DNA of 64,000 nucleotides from Pectobacterium aquaticum (GCF_003382565.3 NZ_CP086253.1:620001-684000), one strand, 5' to 3'. Positions 8,899-17,947 are shown, numbered from the stretch's first letter. The notes: generated from the sequence alone by a model not told the origin. Numbers and translations: made by a program.

Positions 8899-9762
8899 TT
8901 GGAAAGAAGTGTTACAGCAGGGAAATGGCTGGCTTATTGCCGCTTGATGCGGATTGATAAACCGATAGGTTCTCTGTTGCTCCTGTGGCCAACGCTATGG
9001 GCGCTGTGGCTGGCGGGTGGGGGAGCGCCTGCACCGTGGACGCTGCTTGTTTTTGTCGCTGGTGTTTTCTTGATGCGTGCGGCGGGCTGCGTCATCAATG
9101 ATTATGCCGATCGCCATTTTGACGGCCATGTAAAACGTACCGCTTCTCGCCCCTTGCCCAGCGGTGAGGTGAGTGAGCGAGCGGCCAAAGTGCTGTTTGT
9201 CGTACTGGTCTTGCTGGCGTTTGGCTTGGTGCTGACGCTGAATAAAATGACGATCTGGCTGTCCGTTGCGGGGCTGATTCTGGCGTGGGTTTACCCGTTT
9301 ATGAAACGGGTCAGCCATCTTCCTCAGTTTGTGCTGGGTGCGGCGTTTGGCTGGTCGATCCCGATGGCGTATGCCGCGGTGAGTGAAAGCCTGCCGGCGA
9401 GCTGCTGGATGATGTTTTTAGCGTATATTTGCTGGACGGTCGCCTACGATACCCAATATGCGATGGTGGATCGTGATGACGATCTGAAGATCGGCGTGAA
9501 ATCCACCGCGATCCTATTTGGTCGTTTTGACAATATCATCATCGGGTTGCTGCAGTTTAGTATGCTGGCGTTGCTACTGGCTTTGGGCATCACCACCGGA
9601 TTAGGAACGCCATACACTATTTCGCTGCTGGTGACTGCGGGGATGTTTGTTTATCAGCAAATCCTGACCGCTGGGCGCGAGCGTGATGCCTGTTTCAAAG
9701 CCTTTCACAATAATAAATACGCAGGTATGGCAATATTTATTGGTGTGCTGTTTGGCCTGTAG
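8899..9762 (+). CDS. ubiA: 4-hydroxybenzoate octaprenyltransferase UbiA (TTG start)
   Basis: This 287-residue integral membrane prenyltransferase attaches the octaprenyl chain to 4-hydroxybenzoate. Both Mg-diphosphate-binding aspartate motifs are present: NDYADRHFD (residues about 68-76) and DTQYAMVDRDDD (about 188-199). Hydrophobic helices cover the rest. The start is a TTG at 8899, with GGGGAG eight bases upstream. The N-terminus MERSVTAGKWLAYCRLMRIDKPIG aligns with the E. coli start, so the rare initiator looks genuine and may keep expression low relative to ubiC. A bidirectional terminator follows. Confidence 0.94.
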   Translation: MERSVTAGKWLAYCRLMRIDKPIGSLLLLWPTLWALWLAGGGAPAPWTLLVFVAGVFLMRAAGCVINDYADRHFDGHVKRTASRPLPSGEVSERAAKVLFVVLVLLAFGLVLTLNKMTIWLSVAGLILAWVYPFMKRVSHLPQFVLGAAFGWSIPMAYAAVSESLPASCWMMFLAYICWTVAYDTQYAMVDRDDDLKIGVKSTAILFGRFDNIIIGLLQFSMLALLLALGITTGLGTPYTISLLVTAGMFVYQQILTAGRERDACFKAFHNNKYAGMAIFIGVLFGL

Positions 9763-9780
9763 GTCGAACCGATAGAGACA

Positions 9781-9810
9781 AAAAAGCAGCGATTTCTCGC
9801 TGCTTTTTTT
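9781..9810. terminator. Bidirectional terminator between ubiA and plsB
   Basis: Arms AAAAAGCAGCGA and TCGCTGCTTTTT flank a TTTC loop, with A and T runs on both sides. It can therefore end transcription of convergent ubiA and plsB. Confidence 0.85.
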
Positions 9811-9900
9811 ATGGTGGAATGCTCAGAGATGTTTGTTATGCCAAACGCATTTACGGCTTTATGGCGGCGTGTTATCCGCCATTTTCCCGTTACTGTCTGG

Positions 9901-12378
9901 CTACGCCTGCTTTGTCTCTTCCACTTTTTCTACTGCCTGAGTATTGGCTTCCATTTCAGCAGATGAGCTGGCGCTTTCGATAGTCAACCGAACTTCTGGG
10001 GTGATCAGATCGCCGAGGATGCTGTAAATTTCCAGGATATCGCCTTGCGCTGTTTCCTTACTGTCGGTGATATACCCTTCCGTACGTAAGGTCGCGACCA
10101 GCGTTGAGAACACTGCTTTATCAAAGAATTCCGGCGCGTTGATGCCGTGCAAAACGGACAGACGCTGTGCCATGTTCCGGCTTTCTTTCTCCAGCGTTCC
10201 ACGGTTAATTTCTGGATTCGCGCACAGTAAGGACAGCGTAATCGCATAACGTTGCAGCGTTTCACGCACGCCTGCTGACAGCAGTTGCAGCGTACGGATG
10301 CGTGGCGGATTGATAGCTAATTGACCGTCACGGCTACATAGCAGCTCTTGTCGAATCAGTTCGTTAGCCAACGTTTCCAGCACGCTTGGCAATTGTTCTT
10401 TGGAATAGTGCAGGAACAGCTCGGCTTGCAGCAGCGGATAGACCAGCGTGATCTGTCGCACGACATCGGCAAGCGTAATCCGGCGATGATGGATGACGAT
10501 GCTGGCGATCAGTGACGGCAAGACCAAAAGATGCTGGATGTTATTGCGATAGTACGTCATCAGTACCGCCTGCTCGCGCGGCAGAATGATGATATCGCCA
10601 ATGCTATCCTTCTCTACTTCAAATTTGTTCATGCCCAACGCGTGTTCCAGCAGTTCATCCGCTGTCTTTTTGGGCACCGTAATATCTTTGTGGTAAGGCA
10701 CCTGACGTAGCAGTTGCAGATAGCAATCCAACTGCTCGTGCATTTGTTCGCGCGTCAGTGAACGCTGGCGCGAGGCTAATAAGGCCGTAGAGCACAAGTT
10801 CATCGCGTTTGCTGCCGCAGAATTATTGATGCGCACCATGATATCCATAGAGATATCCTGCACCGTCGGCGTTAGCCAACTCGGACGCTGTGCTTCGATG
10901 GGATCGATCGCGTCACGCCATTGCGGAACATGCTGATTCAGATAGGTTGTCAGCGGGAGGGGTTCGCCGAAGTTCACATAACCCTGACCCAAATTACGCA
11001 GTTTGCGCAAACCTCGCACCATCTGCATAAAGCCTTCTTTTTCCTTCACCGCCCCGCGCAGCTCTTTCGCATAGGTGCCGACTTCCATTACATGCTCGTA
11101 GCCGACATAAATCGGTACCAGCGTGATGGGGCGCGTGCCGCCTCTGAGCATGGCCTGAATGGTCATGGCCAGCGTACCGGTTTTCGGCTCTAACAGACGG
11201 CCCGTGCGTGAACGTCCGCCTTCCATGAAGTATTCAACCGAATAACCTCGGGCAAACAGCTCACCCAGATATTCACGGAAAATCGTGGAATACAGCTTGT
11301 TGCCTTTGAAGGTACGGCGAATAAAGAACGCGCCAAGACGGCGGAAGATCGGCCCCGCTGGCCAGAAATTAAGGTTGATGCCAGCGGCGATGTGCGGCGG
11401 CACTAAGCCTTGATGGTACAGGACGTAGGACAGCAGCAGATAATCCATGTGGCTGCGGTGGCAGGGCACATAGACAATACCGTGACCATCCTGCGCCAGT
11501 TGGCGAACGCGTTCGGCGTTATGGACGTTAATGCCTTGATAAAGACGGTTCCACGTCCAGCTTAATACGCGATCCGACAGACGCACGGCCTCATAGGAGA
11601 AGTCAGCAGCGATTTCTTCCATCAGCGCAATCGCATTCTGCTGCGCTTTTTCAGTAGAAATCTTCTTACTGCGCGCCTCATCGTCTACGGCTTTCTTGAT
11701 CGCTTTGGAATCCAGCAACTTGTTAAACAGTTCCTGACGCACTGGCAAGCGCGGCCCAACTGCCGCCAAGCGTTGGCGGGAGAAGTGCATACGTGCGACA
11801 CGTGCCAGTTTGTGGGCTATGGTTTTGTCAGTACCATGCTCGGTCGCCATATAGCGTAGTGATACCGGGCTGGAGAAGCGGACAAAGCTGTCGCGGCCTA
11901 GCCACAGGACGGCAAAGAATTTCTCGATGCCGTTGAGCAAGCGCAGGTGTGGTGCGGCCTGAGCGTGACCTTCCCGACCCGGAGAACGCCCAAACATCAC
12001 AGAAACCGGCACCATCTGTACGTCTAAATCTGGATTGGCACGATGCAAATCCAAATAGTCGTGGAACAGCTTGACGGATTTCTGTTTGGGAACGTAATAG
12101 CGGAAGACGCGCGGCCCGTCATTGATAAAGACGTGGCTAGGCAGTTTGACGCCATTGAATTCGAACGGCTGCGAGGGATCGGGTAGCCCCAATGCCAGGC
12201 ATTTCGCTCGTAGCGTCAAGAGATCCGCCTGAGAGTTATAAGGCAGAACATAGAGTATAGGACGTGAGGGATCTAACCCCAGCTCGACCACCGGATCTGC
12301 GGGAATAACTTTGCTCTTCACCAGCAGTTTCAGTGGGAGATTCAATAATTTATAGTAAATCTTACGCCAACCTGACAT
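9901..12378 (-). CDS. plsB: Glycerol-3-phosphate acyltransferase PlsB
   Basis: This 825-residue inner-membrane enzyme transfers an acyl group from acyl-ACP or acyl-CoA to sn-glycerol-3-phosphate, the first step of phospholipid synthesis. The acyltransferase block I HRSHMDYLLL (HX4D) lies near residue 305, block III-type GGRSRTGRLLEPKTG near 385, and PITLVPIYVGYE follows. The frame is open 210 bases further upstream, but MSGWRKIYYKLLNLPLKLLV at 12378 is the family start and leaves room for divergent promoters shared with dgkA. In E. coli plsB is controlled by the envelope-stress sigma factor RpoE. Nothing was checked for that here. Confidence 0.95.
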   Translation of the reverse strand: MSGWRKIYYKLLNLPLKLLVKSKVIPADPVVELGLDPSRPILYVLPYNSQADLLTLRAKCLALGLPDPSQPFEFNGVKLPSHVFINDGPRVFRYYVPKQKSVKLFHDYLDLHRANPDLDVQMVPVSVMFGRSPGREGHAQAAPHLRLLNGIEKFFAVLWLGRDSFVRFSSPVSLRYMATEHGTDKTIAHKLARVARMHFSRQRLAAVGPRLPVRQELFNKLLDSKAIKKAVDDEARSKKISTEKAQQNAIALMEEIAADFSYEAVRLSDRVLSWTWNRLYQGINVHNAERVRQLAQDGHGIVYVPCHRSHMDYLLLSYVLYHQGLVPPHIAAGINLNFWPAGPIFRRLGAFFIRRTFKGNKLYSTIFREYLGELFARGYSVEYFMEGGRSRTGRLLEPKTGTLAMTIQAMLRGGTRPITLVPIYVGYEHVMEVGTYAKELRGAVKEKEGFMQMVRGLRKLRNLGQGYVNFGEPLPLTTYLNQHVPQWRDAIDPIEAQRPSWLTPTVQDISMDIMVRINNSAAANAMNLCSTALLASRQRSLTREQMHEQLDCYLQLLRQVPYHKDITVPKKTADELLEHALGMNKFEVEKDSIGDIIILPREQAVLMTYYRNNIQHLLVLPSLIASIVIHHRRITLADVVRQITLVYPLLQAELFLHYSKEQLPSVLETLANELIRQELLCSRDGQLAINPPRIRTLQLLSAGVRETLQRYAITLSLLCANPEINRGTLEKESRNMAQRLSVLHGINAPEFFDKAVFSTLVATLRTEGYITDSKETAQGDILEIYSILGDLITPEVRLTIESASSSAEMEANTQAVEKVEETKQA

Positions 12379-12507
12379 AACAACATGGAGCCTCTTGTTA
12401 GCAATTCGCCGCAAGGATACCAGAAACTGCGCCGGAGATCTGTGGTGATGAGACAACGTAGGTGCGTTAAAATGCGAATTATTTAGCGTATAAATAATGG
12501 AGGATAA

Positions 12508-12873
12508 ATGAATAAAGCAACGGGGATAACTCGGATTATTAAAGCGACCGGTTATTCCTTTAAGGGGCTGAAGCAGGCGTGGCAGCATGAGGCGGCATTT
12601 CGTCAGGAGACAATACTGACCCTTGTCGGCGTCATTATCGCGTGTTTACTGCCGGTTACGCTGGTCGAGAAACTGCTACTGATCGGGTCTGTGGTGCTGA
12701 TTATGCTGTTTGAGTTGGCTAACAGCGCCATTGAAGCGGTCGTCGATCGCATTGGTCTTGAGCACCACGAATTATCCGGCCGGGCGAAAGATATTGGGTC
12801 GGCGGCTGTCTTTGTTGCCATCTTGTTCGCTGCTGTCGTGTGGGGCTGCATCCTCTGGCAACATTTTGCCTGA
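12508..12873 (+). CDS. dgkA: Diacylglycerol kinase DgkA
   Basis: This 121-residue, three-helix inner-membrane kinase recycles diacylglycerol to phosphatidic acid with ATP. The conserved block ELANSAIEAVVDRIGLEHHELSGRAKDIGSAAVF (about residues 69-102) contains the active-site glutamates and the metal and nucleotide contacts. Length equals that of E. coli DgkA (122). It is divergent from plsB, another phospholipid gene, and lies 110 bases upstream of lexA. This is the standard enterobacterial arrangement. A GGAGG-like site precedes the ATG. Confidence 0.95.
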   Translation: MNKATGITRIIKATGYSFKGLKQAWQHEAAFRQETILTLVGVIIACLLPVTLVEKLLLIGSVVLIMLFELANSAIEAVVDRIGLEHHELSGRAKDIGSAAVFVAILFAAVVWGCILWQHFA

Positions 12874-12938
12874 CGGCACGCATAAATGAATAAAAGTCAG
12901 GGGCTTTGCCGATATCTTCATTTCCAATTGTGCCTTAC

Positions 12939-12954
12939 CTGTATATACTCACAG
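12939..12954 (+). promoter_or_regulatory. SOS box 1 of lexA
   Basis: CTGTATATACTCACAG fits the LexA operator consensus CTGT-N8-ACAG and lies 30 bases upstream of the lexA start, as expected for autorepression. Confidence 0.92.
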
Positions 12955-12959
12955 CAAGA

Positions 12960-12975
12960 CTGTATAAACAACCAG
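12960..12975 (+). promoter_or_regulatory. SOS box 2 of lexA
   Basis: CTGTATAAACAACCAG is a second LexA operator (CTGT-N8-CCAG). It is spaced 21 bases centre to centre from box 1 and ends 8 bases before the ATG. Tandem boxes match lexA promoters of enterobacteria. Confidence 0.88.
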
Positions 12976-12983
12976 GGGGCGGA

Positions 12984-13592
12984 ATGAAAGTATTAACAGC
13001 AAGGCAGCAGCAGGTTTATGACCTGATCCGCGATCATATTGCGCAAACCGGAATGCCGCCAACGCGTGCGGAAATTGCTCAACAATTGGGGTTTCGCTCT
13101 CCTAATGCGGCTGAAGAACATCTGAAAGCGCTGGCGCGTAAAGGTGTGATTGAAATTGTATCGGGCGCTTCTCGTGGTATTCGTCTACTGATGGAAGAAG
13201 AGACGGGTATTCCTCTGGTTGGTCGCGTGGCCGCAGGTGAACCGCTGCTGGCACAGGAACACATCGAGTGTCGCTATCAGGTTGACCCTGCGATGTTCAA
13301 ACCTAACGCTGATTTTTTGCTGCGGGTGAGTGGCATGTCGATGAAAAATATCGGTATTATGGATGGCGATTTACTGGCTGTGCATAAAACAGAAGATGTG
13401 CGCAACGGCCAGATTGTCGTCGCACGTATTGACGATGAAGTGACGGTGAAACGCTTGAAAAAGCAGGGCAATACGGTACACCTCCTCGCTGAAAATGAAG
13501 AGTTTGCCCCCATTGTTGTCGACCTGCGTCAGCAAAGCTTTTCGATAGAAGGCTTAGCGGTTGGTGTGATTCGTAACAGCGACTGGAGCTAA
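12984..13592 (+). CDS. lexA: SOS repressor LexA
   Basis: This 202-residue repressor and self-cleaving peptidase is identical in length to E. coli LexA. The N-terminal winged HTH is at residues 1-70 (RAEIAQQLGFRSPNAAEEHLKAL). The cleavage bond is Ala84-Gly85 (VAAGEP), with catalytic Ser119 (SGMSMKN) and Lys156 (TVKRLKK) in place. The frame is open upstream to 12906, but the ATG at 12984, preceded by AGGGGGCGGA and two SOS boxes, is the real start. RecA filaments trigger cleavage and SOS induction. No dinF follows, unlike in E. coli. Confidence 0.97.
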   Translation: MKVLTARQQQVYDLIRDHIAQTGMPPTRAEIAQQLGFRSPNAAEEHLKALARKGVIEIVSGASRGIRLLMEEETGIPLVGRVAAGEPLLAQEHIECRYQVDPAMFKPNADFLLRVSGMSMKNIGIMDGDLLAVHKTEDVRNGQIVVARIDDEVTVKRLKKQGNTVHLLAENEEFAPIVVDLRQQSFSIEGLAVGVIRNSDWS

Positions 13593-13652
13593 CCGTTCCA
13601 CAGTAATAGGAGATGCACGAGTTTTTTCTGAATTCGTTCGTACTTCTCAAAC

Positions 13653-13682
13653 AAAACGATAGCTTTTGGGCTATCGTTTTTT
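13653..13682. terminator. Bidirectional terminator between lexA and zur
   Basis: Eleven-base arms AAAACGATAGC / GCTATCGTTTT with T runs on both strands lie between convergent lexA and zur. Confidence 0.88.
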
Positions 13683-13724
13683 GTATACAACGTCCTGTCA
13701 CGCAGGAGATTCTATCAATGGATA

Positions 13725-14240
13725 CTATCGTTTTTTAATCGGAACGGTATGGTCGTGATCGCAATGGTCCGTCTGTTTGCATAATGCGACTTCCTGGCAG
13801 CCTCCGCACAACCCATGCGCTTCCACCACGCTATGACGCAGCGTAAATCCCGACTGCTGTGCCAGACTACGCAGCGTTTCTTCCACACCTTCGGTTTGAC
13901 GTTCCGTGACTTGCCCACAGCGGTCGCAGATGAAAAGGGCAGATGTATGGCTGTGGTCTTCGATATGGTGACACAGCACGTAGCTGTTGTTTGATTCGAC
14001 GCGATGAATGAAGCCTTGTTCCAGCAGAAAATCCAGCGCGCGATAGACAGTCGGCGGTTTCGCCTGAGGTTCTGAAACGCGTAACAGGTCCAGCAGGTCA
14101 TAAGCGCTGATAGCACCGGACTGCTGTGCCATAAGGCGTAAAACCTCTAACCGCTGTGGCGTGAGACGCACAGCGCGCTGCTGACAAATCTGTTCAGCCT
14201 GGGCAAGAAGTTTGTCCTGTTGGGTTGAATCCATTGTCAT
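13725..14240 (-). CDS. zur: Zinc uptake regulator Zur (Fur family)
   Basis: This Fur-family repressor represses zinc import when zinc is replete. The DNA-binding winged helix includes RLTPQRLEVLRLMAQQSGAISAYDLLDLL. The dimerisation domain has the structural-zinc pair ICDRCG, plus the cysteine-rich AHGLCGGCQEVALC and a histidine-rich tail HCDHDH. Starting at ATG 14240 gives 171 residues, like E. coli Zur. A second ATG at 14234 has slightly better spacing to AGGG and is possible. The frame is open to 14354 without family similarity. It is converging on lexA. Confidence 0.93.
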   Translation of the reverse strand: MTMDSTQQDKLLAQAEQICQQRAVRLTPQRLEVLRLMAQQSGAISAYDLLDLLRVSEPQAKPPTVYRALDFLLEQGFIHRVESNNSYVLCHHIEDHSHTSALFICDRCGQVTERQTEGVEETLRSLAQQSGFTLRHSVVEAHGLCGGCQEVALCKQTDHCDHDHTVPIKKR

Positions 14241-14290
14241 ATCACCCTGACGCATTGAGGAACAAGACGGATATCTTACCACGACTGAAT

Positions 14291-14316
14291 AAAAACGCCG
14301 AACTGGCGGCGTTTTC
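14291..14316 (-). terminator. Terminator downstream of yhaK
   Basis: AAAACGCCG / CGGCGTTTT arms with an AACTGG loop lie between the yhaK stop and the zur start. A and T runs flank the stem on both sides. Confidence 0.7.
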
Positions 14317-14373
14317 CTGCGAAAACCACTTCCTGTAAAAACAACTCTCTGCAAAAAACAACGGACAGAAGCG

Positions 14374-15072
14374 CTACACGACCAGATCGATGAGCAGCGC
14401 CCGCAAAGGCGACTCTGCCTGTAGCGTCAACGCCGTTTCTTCCTTAATGAAGGCTCCGTCGCCGCAGTGCAGTGTTTCACTGTTCTGGCTGCCTTTTACT
14501 GCCATTGAACCGTGAATCAGTTGGAGATACGCCTGATTTCCCTGTAGCGCGATTGTGCTTTGCTCATTCTGCTGGAGATCGACATGATGAACCCAAACCT
14601 GCTGGCGCAGTTGCAGGCTATTGTGCTCACCTTCCGGTGAGGCAAGCAGCGTATAATTTACTGAACTCAGCCCCATGCGCTGCAACGGGCTGTTTTCTCG
14701 CGTTTGGCAAGCATTCAGCCATAATTGCAGCCGCGTCAGCGGTTTGTTGGCGTTGGTATTATGTTCGCTATAGCTGACGTTCGGCTGCGTGGCGAGCAGC
14801 AGCACATCTCCGGCTTTGGCCTGAATGTGGCAGCCGTTGCTGTCGCGGTATTCCGCTTCGCCCTGAAGAATAATATTCAGAATATCAACCCGTGGATAGG
14901 TTCGCGGCTGAAATGATGCCCCTGGAGCCAATACTTCCTGATTGAGCACGCGCAGAGACGCATAGCCCAGCAGTTGTGGGTCAAAATAGTGACCAAAAGA
15001 AAAGGTATAGCGCGCCTGCAACCAGCCATAGTCGGCCTGGCCGCATTGACCTGCTGCTCTTCGTGTGATCAT
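14374..15072 (-). CDS. yhaK: Pirin-like bicupin protein YhaK
   Basis: The 232-residue cytoplasmic protein is of the pirin/YhaK type, with two cupin barrels. The N-terminal signature ADYGWLQARYTFSFGHYFDPQLLGYASLRVLNQEVLAPGASF and the metal-site-region motif HIQAKAGDVLLLATQPNVSYSEHN are clear. E. coli YhaK is used as a marker of oxidative stress, but its reaction is unclear. The gene is divergent from the LysR gene yhaJ, 112 bases away, the same pairing as in E. coli. This suggests that YhaJ controls it. Confidence 0.92.
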   Translation of the reverse strand: MITRRAAGQCGQADYGWLQARYTFSFGHYFDPQLLGYASLRVLNQEVLAPGASFQPRTYPRVDILNIILQGEAEYRDSNGCHIQAKAGDVLLLATQPNVSYSEHNTNANKPLTRLQLWLNACQTRENSPLQRMGLSSVNYTLLASPEGEHNSLQLRQQVWVHHVDLQQNEQSTIALQGNQAYLQLIHGSMAVKGSQNSETLHCGDGAFIKEETALTLQAESPLRALLIDLVV

Positions 15073-15184
15073 AATTTTTATCCCCCAGAGAATTATTTAT
15101 TGAACTGATAGTAATTGTGTGGACGTTGGATTGTTAGCTAGTTAATCTGGTGGGTATATTCAAAATTCCTGAATGAGTACGAAG

Positions 15185-16081
15185 ATGGCGAGAGAACGAG
15201 CACTGACGCTGGAAGCGTTGAGGGTGATGGATGCGATCGATCGTCGTGGCAGCTTTGCCGCTGCAGCAGACGAACTGGGTAGGGTGCCTTCTGCGCTGAG
15301 CTATACCATGCAGAAACTGGAAGAAGAGTTAGATGTAGTGTTGTTCGATCGTTCTGGACATCGTACTAAATTCACGAATGTTGGGCGGATGCTGCTGGAA
15401 CGTGGTCGTATCCTGTTGGAGGCCGCGGATAAGCTCACGACGGACGCAGAGGCGCTGTCACGCGGTTGGGAAACGCACCTGACGATTGTGACGGAGGCGC
15501 TGATTCCGACTCAGCGAATTTTCCCATTAATCGATAAACTGGCACTTAAAGCCAATACGCAGGTATCGATTCTGACGGAAGTGCTGGCTGGGGCATGGGA
15601 GCGTCTTGAGCAAGGGCGCGCCGATATTGTGATTGCACCGGACATGCATTTTCGTGCGTCTTCTGAAATGAATACCCGCAAGCTGTACACAATGAATAAC
15701 GTTTATGTCGCCAGCCCAGAGCATCCGATTCATCAGGAGCCTGAACCACTCTCGGATGCAACCCGAGTGAAATACCGTGGGATTGCGATGGCGGATACCG
15801 CGCGTGAACGCCCGGTACTGACCGTGCAGTTGTTGGATAAACAACAACGTCTGACGGTGAGTTCGCTGGATGATAAACGGCGTGCGCTGTTGGCGGGATT
15901 GGGCGTCGCGACCATGCCGTATCAGATGATTGCGCAAGATATTGCCGAAGGGCGTTTGCTGGTGATTGGACCGGAGCATCAGATGGAAAGCCAAATTATT
16001 ATGGCGTGGCGGCGAGACAGCATGGGCGAGGCGAAATCTTGGTTCCTGCGTGAGATTCCGAAACTATTGAACCAGCCTTAA
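15185..16081 (+). CDS. yhaJ: LysR-family regulator YhaJ
   Basis: This 298-residue LysR regulator has the N-terminal HTH RRGSFAAAADELGRVPSALSYTMQKLEEELDVVLFDR, followed by a periplasmic-binding-like effector domain. Starting at MARERALTLEALRV (15185) matches E. coli YhaJ in length. An ATG four codons upstream (15173) cannot be excluded. In E. coli YhaJ has been reported to respond to aromatic compounds and to influence yhaK and yqjF. yqjF is nearby in this window. Divergent from yhaK. Confidence 0.92.
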   Translation: MARERALTLEALRVMDAIDRRGSFAAAADELGRVPSALSYTMQKLEEELDVVLFDRSGHRTKFTNVGRMLLERGRILLEAADKLTTDAEALSRGWETHLTIVTEALIPTQRIFPLIDKLALKANTQVSILTEVLAGAWERLEQGRADIVIAPDMHFRASSEMNTRKLYTMNNVYVASPEHPIHQEPEPLSDATRVKYRGIAMADTARERPVLTVQLLDKQQRLTVSSLDDKRRALLAGLGVATMPYQMIAQDIAEGRLLVIGPEHQMESQIIMAWRRDSMGEAKSWFLREIPKLLNQP

Positions 16082-16095
16082 ATTGCGCGCTTTTT

Positions 16096-16125
16096 GCGGC
16101 AAGGTGTGGCTCCACACCTTGCCGC
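16096..16125. repeat. Perfect 14-base-arm palindrome between yhaJ and yqjG
   Basis: GCGGCAAGGTGTGG and CCACACCTTGCCGC are separated by only CT. It lies between the stop codons of convergent yhaJ and yqjG. There is no adjoining T run in either direction, so it is either a cruciform-type or factor-dependent terminator element or a processed hairpin. Confidence 0.6.
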
Positions 16126-16178
16126 ACTATTTCACTAGTTTACTACTTCACTACTGCTTAGCGAAAATCGGCAAAACC

Positions 16179-17174
16179 CTAGTATAAATCGACAAACGTC
16201 TTATCACGCTCGTGGGGCTGGTTCAGATCTTGCTCTGGACCCAGCGAAATCACGCCATGCGGATTAATCGTGCCGTGGCTACGGTAGTAGTGGTGACGAA
16301 TGTGCGCCATATCGACGGTATCGGCGATGCCGGGCATTTGATAAATATCACGCAGAAAACCGAACAGATTGGGATAATCGCTCAGGCGATATTTATCGCA
16401 TTTAAAATGCGTGTGATAGACCGGATCGAAACGGATCAACGTCGTCCACAGCCGCAGGTCGGCTTCGGTTAACTGCTCACCTGTCAGATAGCGTTGTTTT
16501 GCCAAAATGCGTTCCAGATCGGAGAGCGCGGCAAAAACGGTTGTGGCGGATTCATCATAGGCTGACTGGCTTGTCGCAAAACCGGCTTTGTAAACACCGT
16601 TGTTGATCTTGTCGTAAATCCAGCCGTTCAATTCGTCAATCTGAGCACGTCGCGCTTCTGGGTAATAATCTCCCGCCGTTGCCCCTACGCCATCAAAAGC
16701 GCTGTTCAGCATGCGGATGATATCGGCGGATTCGTTACTGACAATGGTGTGCTGCTCGGTATCCCACAGGACAGGCACGGTCACCCGACCGCTGTAGTCT
16801 GGCATAGCGTGCAGGTAGAGCTGGTAGAGGAATTCGTGCTGATAGAGTGAGTCACCCGTCGCGGCTTCAAAATCGGTACCGAACGTCCAGCCGTGATCGA
16901 GCATGAGTGGATGAACCACCGAAACGGCGATGTGATCTGTTAACCCTTTCAACTGCCGCATGAGCAGTGTGCGGTGTGCCCACGGGCAGGCGAGCGAAAC
17001 ATAGAGATGATAACGGCCGGACTGGGCAGGAAAACCACCTTTGCCGGTGAGGCCGGGTGCGCCATCGGGCGTTACCCAGCTGCGGAATGCAGATTCTGAA
17101 CGCTTAAAATGGCCGCCGGTAGATTTGGTTTCATACCAGGTATCGTGCCATACGCCGTCAACCAGTTGTCCCAT
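16179..17174 (-). CDS. yqjG: Glutathionyl-hydroquinone reductase YqjG
   Basis: This 331-residue xi-class glutathione transferase reduces glutathionyl-hydroquinones to hydroquinones. The catalytic cysteine is Cys63 in SLACPWAHRTL, and VPVLWDTEQHTIVSNESADIIRM forms the glutathione-binding part of the thioredoxin fold. The C-terminal helical domain includes LTEADLRLWTTLIRFDPVYHTHFKCDK. E. coli YqjG is 328 residues. It is upstream of yqjF in the same direction with a 104-base gap. Confidence 0.95.
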   Translation of the reverse strand: MGQLVDGVWHDTWYETKSTGGHFKRSESAFRSWVTPDGAPGLTGKGGFPAQSGRYHLYVSLACPWAHRTLLMRQLKGLTDHIAVSVVHPLMLDHGWTFGTDFEAATGDSLYQHEFLYQLYLHAMPDYSGRVTVPVLWDTEQHTIVSNESADIIRMLNSAFDGVGATAGDYYPEARRAQIDELNGWIYDKINNGVYKAGFATSQSAYDESATTVFAALSDLERILAKQRYLTGEQLTEADLRLWTTLIRFDPVYHTHFKCDKYRLSDYPNLFGFLRDIYQMPGIADTVDMAHIRHHYYRSHGTINPHGVISLGPEQDLNQPHERDKTFVDLY

Positions 17175-17278
17175 AAATCCTCCCGTGAGTGATGATAAAA
17201 CGACGGCAAGCCTTGTATGCTTGCCGTCTCATTCGTGGTTCGACTATTAAGTGTAGTACAGGTCGGAAAAGGCTCGTC

Positions 17279-17674
17279 TTACCACTTTTTGCCCAGCAGG
17301 CGGTCGATACTGAATGCGCCTGGGCCAGTGACAGCGAGCAGGAGGTAGCCGCCAGCGATGGTCAGGTTTTTCATGAACATCAGTTGGTTCATGCCTTCCG
17401 CAAAGTTAGAGTGGAAAATCAATGCAGTCAGCAGCGTAAAGCCGGCAGTGAACAGCGCGACGGTACGTGTCAGCAGACCGAACAGAACCGCCAGACCACC
17501 ACCCAGCTCCAGCAGAATGGTCAGAGGCAGCAGGAAGGTCGGCACGCCCATCGCCTGCATGTATTGTTGTGTGCCTGCATAGGCATCACCCAGCTTACCG
17601 TAACCTGCAACGATAAACAGAATTGGCATTAAGATACGTGCAACCAGCAGTGCAGTACTTTCTAAATTTTTCAT
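17279..17674 (-). CDS. yqjF: DoxX-family inner-membrane protein YqjF
   Basis: The 131-residue protein has four membrane helices and DoxX signatures (LVARILMPILFIVAGYGKL; LELGGGLAVLFGLLTRTVAL; FMKNLTIAGGYLLLAVTGPGAFSIDRLLGKKW). Of two adjacent ATGs the second (17674) has the better spacing from GGAGAG and matches E. coli YqjF. The family is linked to aromatic-compound and oxidative responses, and in E. coli its promoter is used as a nitroaromatic-responsive element. The biochemical activity is not established. Confidence 0.93.
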   Translation of the reverse strand: MKNLESTALLVARILMPILFIVAGYGKLGDAYAGTQQYMQAMGVPTFLLPLTILLELGGGLAVLFGLLTRTVALFTAGFTLLTALIFHSNFAEGMNQLMFMKNLTIAGGYLLLAVTGPGAFSIDRLLGKKW

Positions 17675-17947
17675 CATCTCTCCAATTAATTTTGTTGTGG
17701 GCTATATTGCCCTGTTTTGTTTGTTGTAGCAGGTGTGGTCTGAAAACTTGGCCCGCCATCAGGTTATGGGCAGATAGTATAGAGAGATGATTTGCGCTGC
17801 CAGCGAGTATAATTGTTGCTTTATTTCAGAAAAATTGATGTTCAGTGAATTGTGCAAGAACGCGCTGTAATGACATGAGCGCGTTAGGTAAAAGTCAGAT
17901 GAAAAGTGGTGTATAGGTAAGGCAGATGGCTGGGGTGATAGGAAGGA

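Noticed and set aside
12379..12588. Upstream extension of plsB by 70 codons
   Set aside because: It overlaps the divergent dgkA start and promoter and lacks PlsB family similarity. MSGWRKIYYK is the conserved start.
12906..12983. Upstream extension of lexA by 26 codons
   Set aside because: It would translate through both SOS boxes. LexA family length and ribosome site support 12984.
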